Positions 44,194-51,917 of a stretch of DNA of 64,000 bases are shown here, piece after piece. The stretch is from an uncultured Acidimicrobiales bacterium (GTDB lineage Bacteria; Actinomycetota; Acidimicrobiia; Acidimicrobiales; Aldehydirespiratoraceae). Within the stretch, counting starts at the first letter, position 1. Every line of letters starts with the position of its first letter. Below the pieces are notes generated by a model. The model searched no databases. It had not been told where the DNA came from and worked only from the letters and a program-made list of their open reading frames with translations. The DNA lies in contig CATOTC010000001.1 in NCBI GenBank assembly GCA_951812975.1, positions 962,001-1,026,000 of the forward strand, in the 5' to 3' direction. The position numbers and the translations under genes are program-made.

Positions 44194-45533
44194 GCTGTTC
44201 TTTCGGCGGGCGCGGTGCTCTTGCCGGGCGCAGCCGGAGCCGCGGTGCTTTCGCCGGGCGCAGCCGGAGCCGTGGAAGCCGACTGGTCATTGACAGGGTT
44301 GGGGGCGTTGTCAGCGGTGTCTGGCATCAGCGGGAGTTCCATGGTGAAAGTCGCGCCCTCGCCCTCGATCGAGGTCACCGAGACGCGGCCTGCGTGATTG
44401 GCGGCAATGTGGCGCACCATCGACAGGCCGAGGCCTGTTCCGCCGCTGGTGCGGCTGCGTCCTCGATCGACTCTGTAGAAGCGCTCGAAAATGCGGTCCA
44501 GATCATGGCGTGGGATCCCGATTCCGCTGTCGCGAACCTCGATTTCGACGTGACCGTGGGCTTGTGCGACGGCCACCGAGATGTCCCCACCATCGGCGTT
44601 GGAGAACTTGATCGCGTTGTCCAACAGATTGAAGACCGCCGAGGTGAGTTGACGACGGTCCCCGCGCACCAGGAGATCCCGGTCCGGCATCTCGACTTCG
44701 ATCGTGACATCGTTCTGTGCCGCAGCAGCCCGAACCCGATCATGGGCACCGCCTACGACGTCGCCGATGACGACTTCGGTGAACTCGGTGTCGTCGCCGT
44801 GTTCAATTCTGCTGAGTTCGAGCAGGTCCTGCACCGTGTCGGCGAGCCGTTCCGCCTCGACCCGCAGTCGATCAGCCAGCGAGTCGATCACATCGGGGTC
44901 ATGCTCACCGATCAGCGTTTCAGCGAGCAGAGACACCGCACCGATCGGCGTGCGAAGTTCATGGCTGATGTTGGACACGAAGTCACGCCGGATCGCGTTG
45001 CTGTGCTCCACCGCGGTGACATCGTGAATCAGCGCGATCGCACCGGAGAGTTCGTCGTTGTCAATTATCGGCAGCGCGGAGACGAACAGCACTCGACGGG
45101 GCGGTCCGAACAGCGTGACAGTCTCGGTGAACCTCTCCCCCCGGGTCGCCTCGTGGATCAAGTCATCGATCTTCTGAGCGATCACAGCTTCGCTGTGCCT
45201 GCCCTCGCGGTACCAGCCGGCAGAGGTGTTGCAATAGACGACCGATTCGTCTTCATCGACGACGACAACACCCATGTCAATCGCCTCGAGTGCGGCCTCA
45301 TAGCGGCGTTCGGTTCCCCGCAACTGGCGCTCTGCGTCGCTGGCCTCGAGCACTGTCTCGAGTCGCTTTACCGCGGCCACCGGAGTTCGAGAAGCCGGCG
45401 CAACAGCACCGGAGACACGGTTGGAGATGCGGTCGAGATGCTGGTTGACAAGACGCCGCTGCCGAATTCCCACCACGAGCACCGCCACCGCACCGGCCGC
45501 TGCGACTGCTAGAGCGACCACCAGCGCTGTCAT
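44190..45533 (-). CDS. senX3: Sensor histidine kinase SenX3 (PhoR)
   Basis: 447 residues. One or two N-terminal membrane spans (TALVVALAVAAAGAVAVLVVG), a PAS domain (EAIDMGVVVVDEDESVVYC), the His-box FVSNISHELRTPIGAV and the ATP-binding NLLDNAIKFSN, DSGIGIPRHDLDRIFERF, GTGLGLSMVRHIA. The C-terminal 30 residues (PAAPGESTAAPAAPGKSTAPA) are Ala/Pro-rich and encoded by the 30-bp tandem repeat. It phosphorylates RegX3 when phosphate is low, under PhoU/Pst control. Confidence 0.92.
   Translation of the reverse strand: MTALVVALAVAAAGAVAVLVVGIRQRRLVNQHLDRISNRVSGAVAPASRTPVAAVKRLETVLEASDAERQLRGTERRYEAALEAIDMGVVVVDEDESVVYCNTSAGWYREGRHSEAVIAQKIDDLIHEATRGERFTETVTLFGPPRRVLFVSALPIIDNDELSGAIALIHDVTAVEHSNAIRRDFVSNISHELRTPIGAVSLLAETLIGEHDPDVIDSLADRLRVEAERLADTVQDLLELSRIEHGDDTEFTEVVIGDVVGGAHDRVRAAAAQNDVTIEVEMPDRDLLVRGDRRQLTSAVFNLLDNAIKFSNADGGDISVAVAQAHGHVEIEVRDSGIGIPRHDLDRIFERFYRVDRGRSRTSGGTGLGLSMVRHIAANHAGRVSVTSIEGEGATFTMELPLMPDTADNAPNPVNDQSASTAPAAPGESTAAPAAPGKSTAPAERTA
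44211..44275 (-). repeat. 30-bp tandem repeat with dispersed GC-rich repeat, copies 2 and 3
   Basis: Two 30-base units ending in CCGGGCGCAGCCGGAGCCG sit at about 44216-44245 and 44246-44275, after a truncated third unit. 44251-44272 is identical to 51894 region and to the repeat at 30600. They encode the Ala/Pro/Ser tail of the SenX3 kinase. Confidence 0.8.
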
Positions 45534-45545
45534 GCCGAACCGCTC

Positions 45546-46271
45546 CTATGAAGTCTCGTCCGGGAGGACGCCGAATTCTGCCAGTCGAGCCTGCGCCCGC
45601 AGTGCACCGGAGTGCTCGGGCAGCCAACCGTCGACCATGTAGCGAACGCGTTCACCCATGTTTACTGCGTGGTCGCCGATCCGTTCGTAGAACCGGCAGA
45701 CGAGCGCCAACTGCACTCCCACCTGCAGGTCAAACGCATGTTCGCGGTTGCTTTCGAAGATCGCCGCGATGGCATCGAGATGAAGCTCGTCGAGTCGGTC
45801 GTCGATGTCGTCGAGGGCGACCGCCAGGCCGCTGTTGCCCTCTGCGTAACTGTCGACCGCCAGCCGCACCAGACGCGCCGCCTCCTCGCTCATCTGGGCG
45901 ATCAGACCCCGGATCCGGGGGCCGATGGAACTGCCGTAGACGCGGCGGGTCGCTTGGGCGATGTTGGCCATCAGGTCACCGGAACGTTCGATCTCGGCGT
46001 TCATCCACAACGCGGTCGTGATAGCTCGCAGGTCTGATGCCATCGGTTGCTGCAGAGCCAGAAGCTGGTAGCAGCGTTCTTCCAGCTCGACCGACATTGC
46101 ATCGATCGCGTCGTCGTCCTCGATGATCCGCTGTGCCTCGGCCAAATCGCCCGACAGGAACGCTTCTGTTCCGCGCGGGATGGTCTCACCGACGACCCCC
46201 GCCATGCGAACAATGGCCTCACGGATCGACTCGAGCTCTTCGTGGTAGGTCTTGCGGAGTTCCTCAGTCAC
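45546..46271 (-). CDS. phoU: Phosphate signalling regulator PhoU
   Basis: 241 residues, an all-helical two-repeat PhoU protein: TYHEELESIREAIVRMAGVV, the motif SDLRAITTALWMNAEIERSGDLMANIA and the second DLQVGVQLALVCRFYERIGDHAVNMGERV, which hold the metal-binding Glu/Asp residues. It communicates Pst transport state to SenX3. It is 12 bases upstream of senX3 in transcription order. Confidence 0.94.
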   Translation of the reverse strand: MTEELRKTYHEELESIREAIVRMAGVVGETIPRGTEAFLSGDLAEAQRIIEDDDAIDAMSVELEERCYQLLALQQPMASDLRAITTALWMNAEIERSGDLMANIAQATRRVYGSSIGPRIRGLIAQMSEEAARLVRLAVDSYAEGNSGLAVALDDIDDRLDELHLDAIAAIFESNREHAFDLQVGVQLALVCRFYERIGDHAVNMGERVRYMVDGWLPEHSGALRAQARLAEFGVLPDETS

Positions 46272-46311
46272 CGTGCACTCCTCTCATCTCATCCACCTAT
46301 CTCATCTCATC

Positions 46312-47271
46312 TCAACCGAAGCGGCCGGTCACATAGTTCTCGGTTCGCTCATCAGCAGGGTTCGAGAACATCTTCTGAGTCGAATCGTATTCCACCAGGA
46401 TGCCGGTACGGGTATCGGACTCCGGGTTGACCTCGACGGAGAAAAACGCAGTGCGGTCGCTGACCCGGGCCGCCTGCTGCATGTTGTGGGTGACGATCAC
46501 GATCGAGTAGTCGTCCTTGAGGCCGTGCATCAGCTCCTCGATCCGGGTGGTGGCGATCGGGTCCAATGCCGAGCACGGCTCGTCCATCAACAGCACGTCG
46601 GGGTCGGTGGCTATGGCCCGGGCGATGCACAGACGCTGCTGTTGCCCCCCGGACAAGCCCAGCGCGTTCTCATCGAGCCGGTCCTTCACCTCGTCCCACA
46701 GGGCGGCCTTGCGCAACGAGTTCTCGACGATATCGTCCATCGCCGGACCCTTCTTGGCCAACCCGGCCACCCGCGGGCCGTAGGCGACGTTGGCCCAGAT
46801 CGACTTCGGGAACGGGTTGGGTTTCTGGAAGACCATCCCGATCTGCCGGCGCACCTCCACTGAGTCGACCTTGGGGTGGTACAGGTCGACTCCGTGATAT
46901 CGGAGCGAGCCGGTGACCCGGGCCGTCTCGATCAGGTCGTTCATGCGGTTGAAGCAACGCAGCAGCGTGGTCTTTCCGCAACCGGAGGGCCCGATGAATG
47001 CGGTGATCTCGTTCTTGTGAACCTTAAGACTGGCGTCGCGGACCGCCCGGAAGTCCCCGTAGTAGACGTTGAGCTCCTCCACATCGAAGATCACGGTTCT
47101 CTCCGTCGGGAGTTCGGCACCTTCCCGTGCCGCCGGGTCCAGAACGGGTTCGTCAGCTCGTTGGTCGGTCGCCGTCATATCGGGATCCTCGGGGCGGCCG
47201 CCTTTCGTGTTGAACGGATCAAGCCCTGTGTCGTTGAACGAATCAAGCCTAGTGTCATGTCCGGTCGTCAT
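46312..47271 (-). CDS. pstB: Phosphate ABC transporter ATPase
   Basis: 319 residues. Walker [10 protein letters not shown], signature [15 protein letters not shown], Walker [14 protein letters not shown]. The start at 47271 lies four bases after the pstA stop, so it is probably used, and it adds a 60-residue acidic N-terminal tail unlike normal PstB (about 255 residues). The tail begins with two copies of a 24-base repeat. An alternative start is ATG 47178. Confidence 0.92.
   Translation of the reverse strand: MTTGHDTRLDSFNDTGLDPFNTKGGRPEDPDMTATDQRADEPVLDPAAREGAELPTERTVIFDVEELNVYYGDFRAVRDASLKVHKNEITAFIGPSGCGKTTLLRCFNRMNDLIETARVTGSLRYHGVDLYHPKVDSVEVRRQIGMVFQKPNPFPKSIWANVAYGPRVAGLAKKGPAMDDIVENSLRKAALWDEVKDRLDENALGLSGGQQQRLCIARAIATDPDVLLMDEPCSALDPIATTRIEELMHGLKDDYSIVIVTHNMQQAARVSDRTAFFSVEVNPESDTRTGILVEYDSTQKMFSNPADERTENYVTGRFG
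47209..47256 (-). repeat. 24-bp tandem repeat in the pstB leader
   Basis: GTTGAACGGATCAAGCCC-type units occupy 47209-47232 and 47233-47256 with four differences. They encode [16 protein letters not shown] at the PstB N-terminus. Confidence 0.8.
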
Positions 47272-47275
47272 TTGG

Positions 47276-48256
47276 TCAGCCTCGCTTCTTCTCGAATCGA
47301 TTTCGCAGCAGGATCGCGGTCATGTTCATCAACAGCACGAGCACCAGCAGCACGACGATGGCTGCTGCCGCGGCCGTTGCGAATCCCGGGTCGCGACCTC
47401 GTTCACTCACCCATTCCACGATGATGATCGGCAGCGCCGTGAACTTCTCCCGCAACCCTGACGTGTCCCAGACATCTGGATTTCGGGTGAGTCCCCCCGA
47501 GATCGCGCCGACGAGGATCAGCGGTGCGGCCTCGCCGATCGCCCGTGACATAGCCAGGAGCGTGCCGGTCAGGATCCCTGGCGCTGCATAGGGGAGGATC
47601 TGGGTCCGAACCATCTCAGACTTGGTCGCCCCGAGCCCGTAGGCCCCTTCCTTCAGTCCAGTCGGGACTGCCCGGACCGCCTCCTGCGCGGTGATGATCA
47701 CAATCGGCAGCACCAGCACCGCCAGGGTCAGGCCCGCGGACAGCACGGACCGGCCGCCGGTGGCGTCGGCCAACCAGCCGAGTCCGAGGAACCCGAAGAT
47801 CGTACTCCTCTCGACGAACAGGAACAGGCCCAGCAGTCCGTACACCACCGACGGCACCCCCGCGAGGTTCCTGATCACCAGTTCGATGATCGAACTCCAG
47901 CGGGACTTCGGTGCATACTCCTCGAGGTACACCGCGGCACCAACCCCCACGGGGAAAGCGCTTGCCGCCACGATGATCCCGATCCACAATGAGCCGTAGA
48001 GTCCCTGCTTCACTCCGAGTTTGTCGTCTATCGAGCGGGACCGGAGCGACCCGTTCAGAAAGTCCCAGGCGCGGGTGGACAGTTGGGCCCAACCGTCTGC
48101 GACAGTGTCGACGATCAACACTGCAAGGACCGCCAGCGACACGATCAGGGAGAGCAGGATCACAGCCTTGAACAGCCCTCCAGCGAAGTCGCGTCGCTGC
48201 CGGGTGAACGCGGTCGCTCCCTGTCTTGCGGCGGTTCCTATCGTGGTGAGTGCCAT
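47276..48256 (-). CDS. pstA: Phosphate ABC transporter permease PstA
   Basis: 326 residues with six membrane spans. The permease loop is [36 protein letters not shown], with the EAA motif typical of the family; [20 protein letters not shown] is also diagnostic. Pairs with PstC. Located between pstC and pstB. Confidence 0.94.
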   Translation of the reverse strand: MALTTIGTAARQGATAFTRQRRDFAGGLFKAVILLSLIVSLAVLAVLIVDTVADGWAQLSTRAWDFLNGSLRSRSIDDKLGVKQGLYGSLWIGIIVAASAFPVGVGAAVYLEEYAPKSRWSSIIELVIRNLAGVPSVVYGLLGLFLFVERSTIFGFLGLGWLADATGGRSVLSAGLTLAVLVLPIVIITAQEAVRAVPTGLKEGAYGLGATKSEMVRTQILPYAAPGILTGTLLAMSRAIGEAAPLILVGAISGGLTRNPDVWDTSGLREKFTALPIIIVEWVSERGRDPGFATAAAAAIVVLLVLVLLMNMTAILLRNRFEKKRG

Positions 48257-48265
48257 GACCGCTGC

Positions 48266-49204
48266 TCAGTACTGCTCACGGACGCGGGCTACGAACCGGT
48301 CGCCGATCAAGTTGAGTCCCAGAGTCAGCATGAACAGCACCAGACCGACGAAGAACAGGCTCTGGAAGGTCAGGCCCTCCCCGACGACTTGATCGGTGCC
48401 CGAAGCGAGTGATGCCATCGCCGCGGGCATCGTGAGACTGCCGTCATAGGGGGAGTACGTCTTGATGGCAGCATCAGCCGCGCCGCCGGCCATGAACACC
48501 ACCATCGTCTCCCCGAGCGCCCGCGACACCGCCACGATCAACGAGGCGACGAGTCCCGAGACCGCGGCCGGGAGCACGACCCGCAGGGTCGTGACCGCTC
48601 GGCGCGCCCCCAACCCCGCTGACGCCTCCCGCAGTGATTTCGGGACTGCTGCCATCGCGTCCTCTGAGATCGACGCAACCAGGGGGATCGTCAGGATCCC
48701 GACACCGATCCCCGCGGCCAGCATCGAACCGCGGCCGCCTTCCCCGCCGATGTGGGCGACCACATTGGGGGCCAGCCACAGCAGCGCGAAGAAGCCGAGC
48801 ACCACGCTGGGGATTCCGGCGAGGATCTCCAGAATTGGTTTGAAAAAGGCCCGGTGCGATGGCCTGGCGTACTCGGACAGGTAGATGGCCGCGCCCATTC
48901 CCAGAGGCGCGGCCACCACCATGGCGATGGCTGTGGTCCAGAGGCTTGCTACCAGCAGGGTCGGCATGTCGTAGATCCCGCGGCGCGGGAACCACCCGAT
49001 TTGGCCCCACGTGGCCGACCAGTCGACATCGCGCATGAAGATCCAGGCTTCCGCGAAGAGCGCGTAGATGATCAGCGCCGAGACGACCACCGAGACGAAC
49101 GCTGTGCAGAACATCGCACGGCTGATGATCCGTTCCCTGCGCACCCGGCGCGGTGAACCGGAGAGCGCCTCAATGCTCAGTTCAGCAGATCCAGCCTCGT
49201 TCAT
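48266..49204 (-). CDS. pstC: Phosphate ABC transporter permease PstC
   Basis: 312 residues. Six membrane spans; EAA-type loop RRAVTTLRVVLPAAVSGLVASLIVAVSRALGETMVV and EILAGIPSVVLGFFALLWLAP. The ATG at 49204 sits inside a 24-bp duplicated segment (49201-49248), so an identical upstream ATG with seven codons and a TAG precedes the real one. Downstream is pstA after nine bases. Confidence 0.93.
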   Translation of the reverse strand: MNEAGSAELSIEALSGSPRRVRRERIISRAMFCTAFVSVVVSALIIYALFAEAWIFMRDVDWSATWGQIGWFPRRGIYDMPTLLVASLWTTAIAMVVAAPLGMGAAIYLSEYARPSHRAFFKPILEILAGIPSVVLGFFALLWLAPNVVAHIGGEGGRGSMLAAGIGVGILTIPLVASISEDAMAAVPKSLREASAGLGARRAVTTLRVVLPAAVSGLVASLIVAVSRALGETMVVFMAGGAADAAIKTYSPYDGSLTMPAAMASLASGTDQVVGEGLTFQSLFFVGLVLFMLTLGLNLIGDRFVARVREQY

Positions 49205-49248
49205 CTAATGACCGTGTTCACAGTTCATCTAATGACCGTGTTCACAAT
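49201..49248 (-). repeat. 24-bp duplication covering the pstC start
   Basis: Two 24-base units (TCATCTAATGACCGTGTTCA...) differ at one base near their ends. The minus-strand ATG of pstC lies in the first; the second carries an identical ATG whose frame is M-N-C-E-H-G-H then TAG directly before the real ATG. This could be a tiny upstream ORF or a relic. Confidence 0.75.
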
Positions 49249-49328
49249 CGATCGTTCACGGTCGAACGAATGGATCTCGGGACTCATGCATCGGGGGCCA
49301 ATTCTAAGTGCTGGACCTGCCGATCGAC

Positions 49329-50402
49329 TCATCCTGCCCAATTGGCGCGGACTTCGGACTTGGCCGCCTCGGTCAGTTCGACGTATCCGACTTCAGCGAC
49401 GGCCCTATCAAGGCCTTCGCCCATGTAGTAGTCGACGTAGGCGTCGAGTCCCGGGTTCGCAGCGGCTGCGTCGGAGTTCACGTAGATGAACAGCGGACGG
49501 CTGAGCGGGTACTCCCCCGAAGCGATCGTGCTCGGTGTCGCTCCTACACAACCGCTCTCACCGTCGTCGACGTCGAGAAGCTTGACTCCCTGTGCATTGT
49601 TGGCGAAGGCGAAACCGACCCATCCCAGCGAGGTGTCAGAGCCTGTAATGCCCTGCAGGATTACGTTGTCGTCGCCCGACGGGCTGTAGTCGGGGCGTGT
49701 GGTCCCGTCTTGGCCGCGTTCCTCCGCCGGGTCTTCGATCACCAGTTCGACGTAGGTGTCGAAGGTTCCGGACTCCTCTCCGGGACCGAAGATGTCGAGG
49801 GGGATGTCAGGCAGGTTCCCTGCACCGCCGAGTTCTGCGGAAACGGCGTTGGCGTCCGCCCAGGATCGGGTTCCAGTGGCCTCGGGGCCGGTCAGCGCGT
49901 ACAGGTCCGCGAACGAGACACACTCGACGGCATCGTTGGCGGCGTTCGTCATGACCCCGAGTCCGTCGATCCCGACCTGCAGTTCGACGTAGTTGATTCC
50001 GTTGGCGGCGCATTCCTCTGCTTCGCTGTCTTTGATTGCCCGCGAGGCATCAGAGATGTCGGTCTCACCGCTGCAGAACAGGGCGAACCCGTCGCCGGTT
50101 CCCGGTCCGTCGACAGCGATCGAGACATTCGGATGGATGTCGTTGAACAGCTCCTGGACGCGCAGCGAGATCGGTTCAACGGTGGAGGAACCGGAGATGA
50201 AGATCTCACCCGATAGGTCCATATCGGAGGAGTCGTCCATATCGGAGGAGTCGTCCATATCGGAGGAATCTGAGCTGGACGAGTCCGAGCCAGAGGTATC
50301 TGAGCCAGACGAGTCTGAGTCGTCGTCTCCGCACGCGGACGCGACGAGTGCCAGACTCAAGAGAATCGCCAGCAACCTAACAACATTCCTAGATTGACGC
50401 AT
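49329..50402 (-). CDS. pstS: Phosphate-binding lipoprotein PstS
   Basis: 357 residues. Signal peptide with lipobox LVASAC, then a long Ser/Asp-rich linker including three repeats of SSDMDD, then the binding fold FISGSSTVEPISLRVQEL, VDGPGTGDGFALFCSGETDISDASR (phosphate loop) and SLGWVGFAFANN. Start ATG 50402 with AAGGAA upstream. The PHO box is about 90 bases further upstream, so this is the head of the pstSCAB-phoU-senX3-regX3 operon. Confidence 0.94.
   Translation of the reverse strand: MRQSRNVVRLLAILLSLALVASACGDDDSDSSGSDTSGSDSSSSDSSDMDDSSDMDDSSDMDLSGEIFISGSSTVEPISLRVQELFNDIHPNVSIAVDGPGTGDGFALFCSGETDISDASRAIKDSEAEECAANGINYVELQVGIDGLGVMTNAANDAVECVSFADLYALTGPEATGTRSWADANAVSAELGGAGNLPDIPLDIFGPGEESGTFDTYVELVIEDPAEERGQDGTTRPDYSPSGDDNVILQGITGSDTSLGWVGFAFANNAQGVKLLDVDDGESGCVGATPSTIASGEYPLSRPLFIYVNSDAAAANPGLDAYVDYYMGEGLDRAVAEVGYVELTEAAKSEVRANWAG
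50217..50270 (-). repeat. 18-bp tandem repeat in pstS linker
   Basis: Three 18-base units GTCCATATCGGAGGAGTC at 50217, 50235 and 50253 encode SSDMDD repeats in the PstS linker between lipobox and domain. Confidence 0.9.
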
Positions 50403-50493
50403 TCGGGTTCCTTCCCGGGTCTTGGACCCGCTCGGTGCGAATCCGGTTCGGGCGCAAAGCTACGCGGGCATTGCTAAATCGCACCGCCGGATG

Positions 50494-50522
50494 AGTGAAC
50501 GAACAGTGAACACCCGGTGAAG
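50494..50522 (-). promoter_or_regulatory. PHO box (RegX3/PhoP-type), three direct units
   Basis: On the minus strand, CTTCACC, GTTCACT and GTTCACT start at forward positions 50522, 50511 and 50500, exactly 11 bases apart. This is the spacing and GTTCAC core of actinobacterial PHO boxes. The site lies about 92 bases upstream of pstS. Two units would fill one dimer; the third suggests cooperative binding. Confidence 0.8.
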
Positions 50523-50550
50523 AATCCACCGGACCCGAAAGGGCGTTGCT

Positions 50551-50940
50551 CTATTCGTCTGTCGGCGATTCGGGTGGTTGTGAGGTGCCGATCCCAGGCG
50601 GGCCGATCCCCAGATGACCTTCGATGCGAGCCAACCTCTCCCTGACGTCTCCCAAACCGATGCCGAGCACCTTGATCTCCCCGCTCAGCTTGGTGTCGAG
50701 AGTCTTGATCTCCCCGCTCAGCTTGGTGTCGAGAGTCTTGATCTCTCCGCTCAGCTTGACGTCGAGAGCCTTGTGATCAGCGCGCAGTTCGGTGCCGAGA
50801 GCCTTCACCTCAGCACGGGTGCCATTGTTGAGCTGAATCATGAGGTCACGGGTCTTGGTGTTCTCACGGGACTGGTGCCAAGAGTTGCCGAGCATTGCCA
50901 CGAACAACGTCGAGATCATCGCCAACAGGGCCGCGTCCAT
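50551..50940 (-). CDS. Membrane-anchored coiled-coil protein with 11-residue repeats
   Basis: 129 residues. A hydrophobic N-terminal helix (AALLAMISTLFVAMLGN) is followed by a charged helix RENTKTRDLMIQLNNGTRAEVKALGTELRADHK and three 11-residue units of KLSGEIKTLDT, which fit a coiled coil, then a Pro-rich end. Such short proteins resemble haemolysin-XhlA-like or DUF-type membrane coiled coils. The repeat is encoded by 33-bp tandem units. Function unknown. Confidence 0.75.
   Translation of the reverse strand: MDAALLAMISTLFVAMLGNSWHQSRENTKTRDLMIQLNNGTRAEVKALGTELRADHKALDVKLSGEIKTLDTKLSGEIKTLDTKLSGEIKVLGIGLGDVRERLARIEGHLGIGPPGIGTSQPPESPTDE
50671..50769 (-). repeat. 33-bp tandem repeat encoding a coiled-coil segment
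   Basis: Units at 50671-50703, 50704-50736 and 50737-50769 are identical or nearly so and encode the 11-residue repeat. The period matches three coiled-coil heptad-breaking turns (hendecads), so the copies extend the coil in register. Confidence 0.92.
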
Positions 50941-51044
50941 GTATGCAGCCTAGTCGGGACGTTCGAGTTGTCAACTCAATAACATGAAATAACATTAAAA
51001 TTCCCCCCGGCATCCGTTCCGCGGCCAACTCAGAGCCAGCAGGT

Positions 51045-51086
51045 CCGAATAATTCGGTTGACAGGTATGCTGAAACTCGCCAATCT
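51045..51086 (+). promoter_or_regulatory. Candidate autoregulated promoter of the whiB7-like gene
   Basis: A palindromic AT-rich patch CCGAATAATTCGG (51045-51057) is followed immediately by the -35 hexamer TTGACA (51058-51063), 17 bases, then CAATCT (51081-51086) as -10. WhiB7-type promoters are known to carry an AT-rich element just upstream of the -35 that the AT-hook contacts. Transcription would begin near 51093, upstream of the 46-codon ORF. Confidence 0.6.
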
Positions 51087-51125
51087 GGTTTTCGCCGGAG
51101 TTTCCGGCCGCAGGACAGGACCGAC

Positions 51126-51266
51126 ATGAGCAACATTCACCGCACCGATTATCAGCATCAAGCTGACATCGCCGCGCGCGTAAATGTGCAGACGGTCATG
51201 CCAGCTTCTTGGTTTACCACGAAGCCGTATCACACCCAGCGGCCCTTCGGCGCTCCCTCCGGGTAA
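51126..51266 (+). CDS. 46-codon upstream ORF (leader peptide) of the whiB7-like gene
   Basis: ATG at 51126 to TAA at 51264-51266, 46 residues beginning MSNIHRTDYQHQADIAARVN and ending PFGAPSG. It lies in the leader of the WhiB7-like gene. Codons 37-41 (51235-51248) copy 13 of 14 bases of the downstream terminator's 3' arm, so this stretch can pair with the terminator's 5' arm instead (12 of 13 base pairs). Translation through the ORF would disrupt that pairing. This is the layout of ribosome-mediated attenuation known for whiB7/wblC leaders. The peptide itself has no recognised domain. Confidence 0.65.
   Translation: MSNIHRTDYQHQADIAARVNVQTVMPASWFTTKPYHTQRPFGAPSG
51235..51248 (+). promoter_or_regulatory. 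Antiterminator copy inside the leader ORF
   Basis: CCCAGCGGCCCTTC here repeats the terminator 3' arm at 51311-51324 except for one base. Segment 51236-51248 can pair with 51294-51306 (the terminator 5' arm) with one mismatch, which would exclude the terminator. Confidence 0.65.
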
Positions 51267-51289
51267 CTCGACCCAACAAACGGGAAGTA

Positions 51290-51328
51290 CGCAGAAAGGC
51301 CGCTGGTGAACCCAGCGGCCTTTCTGCG
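51290..51328 (+). terminator. Attenuator terminator in the whiB7-like leader
   Basis: Perfect 17-base arms (51290-51306 and 51312-51328, starting CGCAGAAAGGCCGC) with a five-base loop. No long T-tract follows, only TT, as is common in high-GC actinobacterial terminators. It lies between the leader ORF stop (51266) and the WhiB start (51437). Confidence 0.75.
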
Positions 51329-51436
51329 TTGCCCGGCCAACATCCGCCGCACAAGACGCGCAAGAACCGCCCAGTAACCGACACAGACAGAAATCCACGC
51401 CACAAACAAAACCCAAGCACGGAAGGAGACGGGGAC

Positions 51437-51799
51437 ATGTCAACCCTCGTCGACATAACTGAACAACTCCAAGCCGACAACACCGCCTGGGAGACGCACG
51501 CGGCCTGCAAGGCGGTCGACAACGCCTATGACCTGTTCTTCTCCGACGACATCGGAGAGATCTCGGCCGCGAAGCGCGTCTGTGCCGAGTGCCCGGTGAT
51601 AGCCCCCTGCCTTGAGACTGCTCTGGACAACCAGGAGCAGTGGGGAGTCTGGGGTGGGCAGCTCTTCGTGAACGGAGAGATGTTGTCCGTCAAACGGCGT
51701 AGGGGCCGTCCTCCCAAGGTGGCTCGTCCCGAGGATTTGATGCCGGTCGTTCCGGTGCCGATACATCTTCGGGAACGGGCAGAGCGGCGGACCGCTTAA
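51437..51799 (+). CDS. whiB7: WhiB-family iron-sulfur regulator, WhiB7-like
   Basis: 120 residues from ATG 51437, preceded by GGAAGGAG. Four cysteines at 24, 49, 52 and 58 (CX24CX2CX5C) bind the [4Fe-4S] cluster; EQWGVWGGQLF is the conserved G[VI]WGG turn in the WhiB7 form (Mtb WhiB7 reads EPWGVWGGEIF), and KRRRGRPPK is an AT-hook at the same position as in WhiB7. WhiB7 with sigma A activates antibiotic-resistance genes and its own promoter. The leader with ORF and attenuator fits that identity. A longer frame upstream of 51437 overlaps the leader and is not used. Confidence 0.8.
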   Translation: MSTLVDITEQLQADNTAWETHAACKAVDNAYDLFFSDDIGEISAAKRVCAECPVIAPCLETALDNQEQWGVWGGQLFVNGEMLSVKRRRGRPPKVARPEDLMPVVPVPIHLRERAERRTA

Positions 51800-51892
51800 C
51801 GGCGCTGATCGACCACTCCCCCAAGAACCCGGGCAACGGTTAAAGCGAGCCCCGGTCCTTGGTCGATCAGCGCCGGAGCGGCCGCGTTGCTA

Positions 51893-51915
51893 TCGCCGGG
51901 CGCAGCCGGAGCCGC
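51893..51915 (+). repeat. Dispersed 23-bp GC-rich repeat, copy 4
   Basis: Starts TCGCCGGGCGCAGCC and is identical over 23 bases to the reverse complement of 30600-30622. This copy is intergenic, just before the 34-bp array. Confidence 0.8.
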
Positions 51916-51917
51916 CA

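Noticed and set aside
49215-49260. Second PHO box between pstS and pstC (GTTCAC at 49215, 49239, 49255)
   Set aside because: The hexamers point away from pstC and are 24 and 16 bases apart rather than 11; two of them come from the 24-bp duplication.
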